The notes beneath the pieces were generated by a model. It ran no database searches and had not been told where the DNA came from. It saw only the letters and a list, made by a program, of their open reading frames with translations. A DNA stretch of 64,000 nucleotides from positions 124,001-188,000 of the forward strand of contig NZ_BBLT01000009.1 in assembly GCF_000775915.1 (NCBI RefSeq), given 5' to 3'. This document shows positions 1-6,528 of the stretch, in pieces; position 1 is the stretch's first letter, and each line of letters opens with the position of its first letter. The position numbers were made by a program, and so were the translations under genes. Origin of the DNA: Sporocytophaga myxococcoides (lineage in GTDB: Bacteria; Bacteroidota; Bacteroidia; Cytophagales; Cytophagaceae).

Positions 1-2
1 AA

Positions 3-623
3 CTGAAACTTGAAGGCCGTTATACCAATCCATTGGAAGCACTGGATGTATTGAATAAAAATACGGTTGACCTGTTATTCTTAGATATACAAATGTCTGA
101 GCTCTCAGGAATTCAGCTTCTGAAGGCCTTGCCAAATCCTCCTGTAGTAATATTTACCACAGCTTATCAAAAGTATGCTTTGGAAGGATATGAGTTAGAT
201 GTAGCCGATTATCTTTTAAAACCTATCCCCTTTGAAAGGTTTTTAAAGGCCGTCAATAAAGTAAAAGATTTACTCTCTCTTCAAAGAAACACTACGGACC
301 AAAATCCTTTAAAAGACTACATATTTGTAAAGTCAGATTATCAGTTGGTAAAAATAAATCTGGATGATATCATATACATAGAAGGCTTAAAGGACTACGT
401 TAAAATATTCGCCGGAACAAAACCCATCTTTGCTCATCAGAATATGAAGTCGATTGAAAGCAAGCTTACCAATGACTTTCTAAGAATACACAAATCCTAT
501 ATCATATCATTAAAAAAGATTGAAGCCGTTCAGAAGAACATGGTCAGAATAGCAGGATTAGAGCTGCCTGTAGGAGAAATGTATAAGGAACAGTTGTTTA
601 AAATTATTAATGAGAATAGTTGA
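3..623 (+). CDS. LytTR-family response regulator, 5' end outside window
   Basis: The frame is open to the window edge, so the true start lies upstream; a TTG at 33 is only an internal codon. What remains is most of a receiver domain followed by a LytTR DNA-binding domain. The receiver shows the phospho-acceptor Asp in LFLDIQM and the conserved Lys in LLKPIPF. The LytTR part starts at YIFVKSDYQLVKI and includes YIEGLKDYVKIF, FLRIHKSYII and LPVGEMYKEQL, all typical of the family. Such proteins are phosphorylated by LytS-type histidine kinases and bind promoter direct repeats; the kinase gene is probably upstream of this window. The family call is firm, the targets are unknown. Confidence 0.93.
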   Translation: MKLEGRYTNPLEALDVLNKNTVDLLFLDIQMSELSGIQLLKALPNPPVVIFTTAYQKYALEGYELDVADYLLKPIPFERFLKAVNKVKDLLSLQRNTTDQNPLKDYIFVKSDYQLVKINLDDIIYIEGLKDYVKIFAGTKPIFAHQNMKSIESKLTNDFLRIHKSYIISLKKIEAVQKNMVRIAGLELPVGEMYKEQLFKIINENS

Positions 624-936
624 GAGTTGATGATCCTTAGATAATTCTGTTTTATATTCTCTAATTCATCGGCAAACTTAAAAACTGATGCCTTCGCTTG
701 AAGCCAAGGCATCAGTTGAATCAAGCTAGTTGCGCATCCAATAGAGGTATAAAGTTTGAAATTCTGAGTTTTGAGATAATAATTAAAGACTCAAAATCAA
801 ATGACAGAGCTGTGATTAATTCCAGAATCAGATATTCGGCCATCTTAGCATTTTATTCCGTAAATGAATATTTTAATAGAGATAATAAAAAATATGCACC
901 TCACTTGGAGAGTAAATAAACAAGCGGTGAGCAATT
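624..936. other. Intergenic region with palindromic repeat
   Basis: This 313-base AT-rich stretch holds one copy of a palindromic repeat at 683-717, described separately. A short plus-strand open frame at 698-919 begins inside that palindrome and resembles no family I know, so I do not call it a gene. I see nothing else here. Confidence 0.5.
683..717. repeat. Palindromic repeat, family A, copy 1
   Basis: Arms AACTGATGCCTTCGCTT and its near-complement face each other around a single-base loop, with one mismatch near the tip. The sequence matches copies at 1386-1416 and 6427-6465. No T-run follows, so it is not a standard intrinsic terminator. The copies vary in both arms in a paired way, which suggests the fold matters. 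Confidence 0.75.
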
Positions 937-1341
937 ATGGAAGAAGAAATTACAGATAGTCCTATAGATTTTTCCGGAGGAATACTTATAAATGAATTGA
1001 CAGCTTGGATGGATGGTGGCACAATCACTTTCTACTGTGAGACTAAAGATAATAAAGGATTAGAAGTTGAGATAGTTCAGAGAGCCCAGTTGATGAAGAA
1101 AGATTCCCAAAGATTTCCCGGATCAATTTATCTTAATGGAAAACGAGTTGGAATAAGATCATCATTAGAGGAAAAAATTTTGATTGGATTAAAACGAGCA
1201 ATATTTAATGAAAAGTGTAATGAGACTGATATTGATAAAAAAAATTTAAAGAACTCAATTGATTTTATTCAATCAGATGAATTTATAAAAATTGCAAGAA
1301 TTGTAGGAAGAATAAAACTTTCTGACAACACGAGGCTATAA
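937..1341 (+). CDS. Unknown 134-residue protein
   Basis: This ATG-initiated protein has no signal peptide or membrane segment. The middle part (about 25-90) has a mixed strand pattern with YLNGKRVGIRSSLEEKIL, and the C-terminal third looks helical and charged. I do not recognise a family. A small hairpin (GTCATT/AATGAC) followed by a T-run lies just downstream and could end its transcript. It sits alone between two copies of palindromic family A, in a region rich in damaged genes. Composition is normal for the window, so it is plausibly real but could be a spurious frame. Confidence 0.5.
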   Translation: MEEEITDSPIDFSGGILINELTAWMDGGTITFYCETKDNKGLEVEIVQRAQLMKKDSQRFPGSIYLNGKRVGIRSSLEEKILIGLKRAIFNEKCNETDIDKKNLKNSIDFIQSDEFIKIARIVGRIKLSDNTRL

Positions 1342-1347
1342 TCTATG

Positions 1348-1380
1348 GTCATTCGTAAATGACAAGGATATCCTTTTTTT
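1348..1380 (+). terminator. Possible terminator after 937-1341
   Basis: GTCATT (1348-1353) pairs with AATGAC (1358-1363), followed by the 12-base palindrome AAGGATATCCTT that runs into seven T residues. It lies 6 bases after the stop codon of the unknown gene, so termination is likely though the stems are short. Confidence 0.45.
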
Positions 1381-1385
1381 ATATT

Positions 1386-1416
1386 CTGATGCCTTCGCTT
1401 AAAGCGAAGGCATCAG
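1386..1416. repeat. Palindromic repeat, family A, copy 2
   Basis: A perfect inverted repeat with 15-base arms (CTGATGCCTTCGCTT and its complement) and a one-base loop. The flank after it (TTGGACTA) resembles the flank of the copy at 6427 (TTGAACTA), so the repeat unit may extend a few bases past the stem. Confidence 0.8.
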
Positions 1417-1567
1417 TTGGACTAATCCAGCTTATTAACTGACAGGTTGTTACCTTCCATTTACACTCACTCCCTCCTTTCCCATTTTCCTTACCAATAA
1501 TTATCGTCTTATTGTAATTGTTTTTCCTTTTAGGTAAATTGTGTTTCCATAAAAATCTATTGATAGC

Positions 1568-2431
1568 TTGAAGACCAACTTGGAACATCTGCCAGAACTA
1601 AAAAAGGAAGAGTTAAAAGTCATTAGTGATCTTATAGTTGAAAAGATGCTTCCTGATTTTGTTATTCTGTTTGGCTCTTATGCCCGTGGCAATTGGGTTG
1701 AGGACCGCTATTCAGAAGACGGCATCACCTACGAATATAAAAGCGACTACGATATTCTTGTTCTTACTGAAACCAAACTGAACCAGGAACTATCCGATAA
1801 ATGGAGGGAGACAGAAAGACTTGTGAAGGAAATGTCTACATCTGCTTCTGTTAACCTTATCCATCATAGTTATGGTTATGTAAAAAACGAACTCTCATAT
1901 GGAAGCTACTTTTTTACTGATGTTGTAAAGGAAGGTGTTCTTCTGTATGATAATGGCAGAAACGGCCCTACGCCGTTGGTGCTTCCTGCTTCTATTGATC
2001 CTGAAAAGGTGAAGCAAAGAGCGAAAGAGGAATATGATCGCTGGTTTGAGAGTTCCAATAACTTCATTGACGGCTTTACTTTTTATTTTTCAACCGGAAA
2101 ATATAATGAGGCCGCATTCCTACTTCATCAGGCTACTGAAAGATATTATACAGCTCTACTACTCGTCTTTACTGGCTACAAAGCAAAGATCCACGACATA
2201 GAAGAACTAGGCAGCCAGGCTGAAACAATCAATGAAGAATTCAAAAAAGTATTTCCCCGTGATACACCTGAAAAAGATGAGCGGTTAAAGCTGCTAAAGA
2301 AGGCTTATATTGATTCGAGATACAAAAAGAATTATTCAATAGGTAAAGAGGATCTGGAATATCTGAATGAACGTGTTGCTGTGCTGAGAGAACTGGTGGA
2401 GAAGGTTTGTGGAGAGAGGTTGGATGGGTGA
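1568..2431 (+). CDS. MNT-HEPN protein (nucleotidyltransferase plus HEPN domain)
   Basis: The N-terminal half is a minimal nucleotidyltransferase: GSYARG at 36-41 and the acidic pair Asp60/Asp62 in KSDYDILVL. From about residue 155 follows a helical HEPN domain, including AKEEYDRWF and AAFLLHQATERYYTALL. Fusions of this kind are found in many bacteria. Separate MNT and HEPN partners can act as antitoxin and RNase toxin, but for fused proteins the role is not settled. The start is a TTG at 1568; the frame is closed by a stop at 1550-1552, and the sequence MKTNLEHLPE looks like a full family N-terminus, so TTG is accepted. No partner gene is adjacent. Confidence 0.85.
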   Translation: MKTNLEHLPELKKEELKVISDLIVEKMLPDFVILFGSYARGNWVEDRYSEDGITYEYKSDYDILVLTETKLNQELSDKWRETERLVKEMSTSASVNLIHHSYGYVKNELSYGSYFFTDVVKEGVLLYDNGRNGPTPLVLPASIDPEKVKQRAKEEYDRWFESSNNFIDGFTFYFSTGKYNEAAFLLHQATERYYTALLLVFTGYKAKIHDIEELGSQAETINEEFKKVFPRDTPEKDERLKLLKKAYIDSRYKKNYSIGKEDLEYLNERVAVLRELVEKVCGERLDG

Positions 2432-2502
2432 GGTAAATATTTTTATTATGTAGAATTGATCCACATTTAATAATCATTAAACGCGATCAAATTCCATTAT
2501 AA

Positions 2503-2932
2503 ATGATTAAAAACATAAATGACATTATAAATTATTTAACAGAAAAGCCTAAGACACTTTTCTTAATTGACAGTATGGGAGCTATGCTTACTGCATTTTT
2601 TCTATTTGTTGTATTGAGAAATTTTAATAAATACATTGGAATGCCAATAACAGTATTGACTTACCTTTCAGTAATCGCTGTTTGCTTTTCTATTTATTCA
2701 ATTGCTTGTTACTTTTTCTTAAAAGAAAACTGGGCATCGTTCATAAGAGTAATTGGTATTTCAAACTTACTTTACTGTTTTTGACATTGGCCTTCTATTA
2801 GTTTATTTCCCAAAGCTTTCAATTGGTGGTTTCATTTACTTCTTAGTGGAAACAACAGTTATATGTGGACTTGTTTACATTGAGCTTAAAGTGGCGTCAA
2901 AAATTAATAGAAATAGATTAGTTAACAACTAA
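2503..2932 (+). pseudogene. Frameshifted small integral membrane protein
   Basis: The first frame (2503-2784) encodes 93 residues with membrane segments around LTAFFLFVVLR and VIAVCFSIYSIACYFF and stops at a TGA right after a run of five T. The next frame continues without a break from 2783 to a TAA at 2930-2932: DIGLLLVYFPKLSIGG, then a last membrane segment ending in CGLVYIELKVA. Joined, they give about 143 residues with four hydrophobic segments, like a conserved Bacteroidetes family of unknown function that I recall. Removing one T from the run restores the frame. It is either a recent loss-of-function mutation or a sequencing error; the reading-frame switch itself is clear. Confidence 0.8.
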
Positions 2933-2981
2933 ACTCTTCCACCCTTATACCTCTGCCCACAAATGAGAGCGGTTTTTTTGT

Positions 2982-3074
2982 GGTGTCGGATCTTTCGATC
3001 CCACACTAAATTAATAGAATAAAATTTGATATACCTGGTAACTCTCAGCTGTGTCAGGAAAACCTGACACCACA
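2982..3074. repeat. Double-hairpin repeat element, family B, copy 1
   Basis: About 93 bases bounded by GGTGTC and GACACC. The left end folds as GTGTCGGATC-TTTC-GATCCCACAC (one mismatch) and the right end as GTGTCAGG-AAAA-CCTGACAC (perfect). The same layout recurs at 6300-6394 with strong similarity along its length. No coding sense is visible. Two stems in one short unit is the layout of REP-doublet or hairpin-ended MITE elements moved in trans; no transposase is present in the window. Confidence 0.75.
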
Positions 3075-3106
3075 ATAAGTCCGTAGTTATAAATCTGACC
3101 AAAATT

Positions 3107-3586
3107 CTAATCCCAGTCGAAGTCGTGGTGGCTATTGCCATCTGATGAATTCATATCTTTTGTTGCAAAAGGAAGTTTCCCATAAATTCCTGCACAATTA
3201 AAATTAGTTTTATCAATTCGTCTGTATCTATAATCAACACCAATAAAATAGTTCATCCAGAAAGTAGTTTGAAATCCTAAACTTGCTTTATGTTCAGCTT
3301 TGTTAATTTCTAAAACAGGACCAACAGATAAACCTGTACCCCCTATTCCTGTTTGTACTTCGCTGTAAAGTCTTATCCGTTTCTTACTAAACTCAAGACC
3401 TCCGTCTATGCTGTACGGGACATTTTTCACATTCCAATAAGCTATTTCTATTGCCCATGAAAAATGCCTCTTTTCACCTCCAAAGTTATAGTGCAACATA
3501 GGACCCATTGTCCATACCTACTGCCCAAAAGTTTTCAAATTAAAACTTAATGTAAAAAGTATCAAAAGGAGAATTATTTTTTTCAT
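3107..3586 (-). pseudogene. Secreted beta-barrel-like protein with amber codon after signal peptide
   Basis: Reading from the ATG at 3586 gives a clean signal peptide (MKKIILLLILFTLSF, then NLKTFGQ), then an in-frame TAG at 3518-3520, then VWTMGPMLHYNFGGEKRHF and 130 more residues to 3107. The joined product is a typical Bacteroidetes exported protein whose alternating hydrophobic strands and aromatic residues suggest an outer-membrane barrel. The later ATG at 3508 would make a protein without a signal. TAG could derive from CAG by one change, matching the usual Gln at a signal cleavage site. Function unknown; probably inactive, unless the base is a sequencing error. Confidence 0.75.
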
Positions 3587-3656
3587 GAATGTTTTCGGTT
3601 TAGTTTTCTGCACTCAATGCATTTGAGTAAAAGAAAAATGTAATTATGCCGTTGTT

Positions 3657-4634
3657 TTAATTAACGTTTTCGCAACGATTTTGAATTACATCTAAAAGTC
3701 TTTCTTGGAAATCTGTCAACATTTCATTTCCCCAAAAAGATGCGTACCCATTAATCTTAGTGTCTAGCTGGTATGAAGATGAAAGTATTAACTCAGTTTT
3801 ATTATCATTAATCTGTTTTAATTCATAACTGGCGTTTAGAAATTTAAAATGATTTCCTTTCAAGATATGTTCATCAAAAACTGTCGGTCTTAATGAAGAG
3901 GGAATTACTTGAATTTTAAAGGCAATTTTTTTATTCTTTTCCCAAGTTATCACAGTCTCTTTAAAGATTAATCCTCCTTCAAAATGCCCAATTCTTGTAG
4001 CTCCTAATTCATCTTTGTCTAGCTCTGCCCATAATGGTCTAGGTATACCTGCATAATTAAAAAATCCTCTGGTATATTCTTCTTGTTCTATTTTCCTTAC
4101 CCGTATTATATTATTCCAAATGTTATTAGGGTTAGAATTTATTAATTTTGAAGTCTTTATCGTAAAAGTGTTTTGTGGAGTAGGTAAGCTTTTTTCTAAA
4201 GGAGAAATGATGAATGGAATCATGACAATTGAAAGCATTATTCCTTTGTTCTTTCGGTATTTTTCCAAAGCTTTTCCAAATATTAGTCCACCCATCATTG
4301 CACCTAATAAAAATGGAAAAGAAATGACAATAATGCATATCAAATCTTCAATTCTTGTTATAAATGTTATGACAAAGAATATAAATACTGATATTACTGG
4401 TTTCCAAATTCTGTATGATATTGATTTTAATTGATCGTTTGATGCAAATATCATCGGTATTATTCCTATGATAATTGGAGTGATCCAAACAAATGCAATT
4501 GAGAATAAATCATAAAAATCAAATCTTCCTGCACCATTTTCATCGCCTAATGGAAAATGAAAAACAAGTCTTAAAATCAAAGCATAAGTGCTTCCTAATA
4601 ATACTCCAAAATAATTGCTAATTAAATTTCTCAT
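3657..4634 (-). CDS. Membrane protein with C-terminal SRPBCC-like domain
   Basis: The N-terminal part has about four to five hydrophobic segments, for example FVWITPIIIGIIPMIF and SVFIFFVITFI. The C-terminal half (about 165-325) looks like a soluble SRPBCC/START-like fold: SNPNNIWNNIIRVRKI, then strands ending with TELILSSSYQLDTKING. SRPBCC domains bind hydrophobic ligands in a deep pocket; a polyketide-cyclase-type label would be a guess. A longer frame begins at 4679, but the Met at 4634 starts right before the first membrane segment and is preferred. It is read opposite to the LRR-kinase gene. No partner is known. Confidence 0.65.
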   Translation of the reverse strand: MRNLISNYFGVLLGSTYALILRLVFHFPLGDENGAGRFDFYDLFSIAFVWITPIIIGIIPMIFASNDQLKSISYRIWKPVISVFIFFVITFITRIEDLICIIVISFPFLLGAMMGGLIFGKALEKYRKNKGIMLSIVMIPFIISPLEKSLPTPQNTFTIKTSKLINSNPNNIWNNIIRVRKIEQEEYTRGFFNYAGIPRPLWAELDKDELGATRIGHFEGGLIFKETVITWEKNKKIAFKIQVIPSSLRPTVFDEHILKGNHFKFLNASYELKQINDNKTELILSSSYQLDTKINGYASFWGNEMLTDFQERLLDVIQNRCENVN

Positions 4635-4810
4635 GTGGATTGATTTAAATGGCATGCAACATTTGAATATCCGCCACATGGCTATACGTTTTCTTTTACC
4701 ACTAATCTAACAATTTTAAATTTTTGTTAAAAGTATTTATCGACACATGCGTAAAAAATCCCGATACAATATATTGGACTATAACTCTTATTTTTTCAAC
4801 ATAAAAAATA

Positions 4811-4921
4811 GTGGCCCCTCTTCAACGAGTCCTAAACGAACTTAACAATATAGGCCAGTACACTTTTGGCAGAGTGATTAGGAAAGAATATATTCACAAT
4901 CCGAAAAAGGATATTCTCTAA
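4811..4921 (+). CDS. Possible 36-residue open frame upstream of LRR-kinase
   Basis: A GTG-started frame encodes a basic, protein-like stretch (VLNELNNIGQYTFGRVI, then RKEYIHNPKKDIL) and stops 35 bases before the kinase gene. It could be a leader peptide, a fragment of a former gene, or chance. I recognise no family and give it little weight. Confidence 0.15.
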   Translation: MAPLQRVLNELNNIGQYTFGRVIRKEYIHNPKKDIL

Positions 4922-4956
4922 ATACAGACCTTTTTCTATTCTTTATTACGGTTTTA

Positions 4957-6327
4957 ATGCAAACACTTCAACAATTACAATCAGGCCAACTACAAGGAGC
5001 CAAAAGCATCAAACTCTCCTGTGGTCTTTCAGAATTCCCTTCCGAAATATTCGAATTAGCTGATACGCTGGAGATTCTTGATTTGTCAGGCAACAAACTT
5101 TCCAGTTTGCCAGATGATTTTGGTCGCTTGAAAAATCTAAAGATTGCGTTCTTTTCTGACAACTATTTTACCCAATATCCAACAGTTTTAGCCAATTGCC
5201 CACATTTGGAAATGGTCGGTTTTAAAGCCAACCAGATTGTTAGCATTCCTGCTGAAGCGCTTTCTCCCCATTTGCGTTGGCTAATCCTGACAAATAATAA
5301 AATAGAGTCTATTCCAGCTTCTATTGGAAAATGTACTCATTTGCAGAAATGTATGTTGGCAGGCAACCGCTTGAAAGAATTGCCTATCGAAATGGCCAAT
5401 TGTAAGAATATTGAATTACTTCGTATTTCGGCTAACCGTATCGAAGCATTGCCTTCGTGGTTACTTAGCCTGCCAAAACTATCATGGCTGGGTTTTGCGG
5501 GCAATCCATGTTGCCAGGAAAGCCAACGAGATGATCATCTGACAGAAATCGATTGGGAAGACCTTGAAATAAAAGAGCAGCTAGGTGAGGGAGCTTCTGG
5601 CAATATCTCGAAAGCTGTCTGGCAAAAACAGCCTCCTATGGAAGTAGCCGTAAAAATATTTAAAGGAGAAGTAACCAGCGATGGTTTGCCTTCGGACGAG
5701 ATGAAGGCGACTATAGCGGCTGACACACACCCGAACCTGGCACAGGTATTGGGTAAAATATACCATCATCCCGAACAAAAACAGGGTTTGGTGCTGGGAC
5801 TTATTCCTTCCCGCTATACCAACCTTGCCGGGCCCCCAAGCTATGAATCCTGTACCAGAGATAATTATGCCCAAGGAACAAGGTTTTCATTAAATGCACT
5901 GGTGAATATTGCTGCTGGTATGGCTTCTGTTTGCACGCATCTTCATACCCGAGGTCTAATGCATGGAGACTTCTATGCTCACAATATATTGATAGACCAC
6001 GAAGCCCACGCCCTTTTGGGTGACTTTGGTGCAGGAGTTTCATATGACATAAACTCTGAAGTAGCACCTGCATTGGAACGCCTGGAAGTAAGAGCATTTG
6101 GCTGTTTATTGGATGATTTATTGAATCATATCAACTCTACTGATGCTGAATTGCCAATAGTCAAGAACTTTACACAGCTAAAAAACGATTGCATGCAAGC
6201 CGAAGTGATGAAAAGGCCAGGCTTTATTGAGATTAGTAAAAAGATACAGACACTGGTGCTAACACCTGATTCTTCCAAAATATTTTTAACATCTTCTGCG
6301 GTGTCTGATCTTTCGATCCGACACTAA
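4957..6327 (+). CDS. Leucine-rich repeat / protein kinase fusion
   Basis: Residues 15-190 form about seven leucine-rich repeats (LEILDLSGNKLSSLP is the clearest). Residues 203-430 form a eukaryotic-like kinase: glycine loop GEGASGN (210-216), Lys233 in VAVKIF, catalytic HGDFYAHN (336-343, HGD instead of HRD) and GDFGAG with Asp356. All catalytic residues are present, so it should be active, probably as a cytoplasmic Ser/Thr/Tyr kinase that senses partners through the repeats. The last nine or so residues and the stop codon lie inside repeat element B (6300-6394), so the present C-terminus was made or replaced by that insertion. Target unknown. There is no phosphatase beside it. Confidence 0.88.
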   Translation: MQTLQQLQSGQLQGAKSIKLSCGLSEFPSEIFELADTLEILDLSGNKLSSLPDDFGRLKNLKIAFFSDNYFTQYPTVLANCPHLEMVGFKANQIVSIPAEALSPHLRWLILTNNKIESIPASIGKCTHLQKCMLAGNRLKELPIEMANCKNIELLRISANRIEALPSWLLSLPKLSWLGFAGNPCCQESQRDDHLTEIDWEDLEIKEQLGEGASGNISKAVWQKQPPMEVAVKIFKGEVTSDGLPSDEMKATIAADTHPNLAQVLGKIYHHPEQKQGLVLGLIPSRYTNLAGPPSYESCTRDNYAQGTRFSLNALVNIAAGMASVCTHLHTRGLMHGDFYAHNILIDHEAHALLGDFGAGVSYDINSEVAPALERLEVRAFGCLLDDLLNHINSTDAELPIVKNFTQLKNDCMQAEVMKRPGFIEISKKIQTLVLTPDSSKIFLTSSAVSDLSIRH

Positions 6328-6394
6328 GTTCGATCGAATAGTAATTGAATATACTTTTGGTAACTCTTAGCTGTGTCAGGAAAGACCTGACACC
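6300..6394. repeat. Double-hairpin repeat element, family B, copy 2
   Basis: The second copy of the element at 2982-3074, in the same orientation: left hairpin GTGTCTGATC-TTTC-GATCCGACAC, right hairpin GTGTCAGG-AAAGA-CCTGACAC, ends GGTGTC and GACACC. The middle differs by small indels. It overlaps the 3' end of the LRR-kinase reading frame and supplies its stop codon. Confidence 0.75.
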
Positions 6395-6426
6395 AATAAA
6401 AAATTGACCTTCAAAAATCCTATTAA

Positions 6427-6465
6427 TCAACTGATTTCTTCGCTTAAAGCGAAGAAATCAGTTGA
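6427..6465. repeat. Palindromic repeat, family A, copy 3
   Basis: A perfect inverted repeat with 19-base arms (TCAACTGATTTCTTCGCTT) and a one-base loop. Against copy 2 (1386-1416) the stem reads GATTTC instead of GATGCC, and the opposite arm carries the matching changes, so pairing is preserved. It lies between the LRR-kinase gene and the end of the convergent ELWxxDGT gene and has no T-run. Confidence 0.85.
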
Positions 6466-6528
6466 ACTAGTTAATTACTAGTCACCTCCATATTTGAAAT
6501 ATAAAGATGGTACTAATCCTTCAAAGCT

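Noticed and set aside
698-919. 73-codon open frame after the LytTR gene
   Set aside because: It starts inside the palindromic repeat, has no recognisable protein pattern and lies in AT-rich intergenic sequence.
1379-1588. Minus-strand open frame of 69 codons
   Set aside because: It overlaps the palindromic repeat and the MNT-HEPN start; the sequence does not look like a protein.
2929-3141. Minus-strand frame of 70 codons sharing FLTQLRVT with a frame at 6233-6430
   Set aside because: The shared peptide is only the translation of the repeat element B in reverse; it is not a protein family.
5581-5874. Minus-strand frames within the LRR-kinase gene (also 5801-6097)
   Set aside because: They are antisense shadows of a gene with clear kinase motifs.
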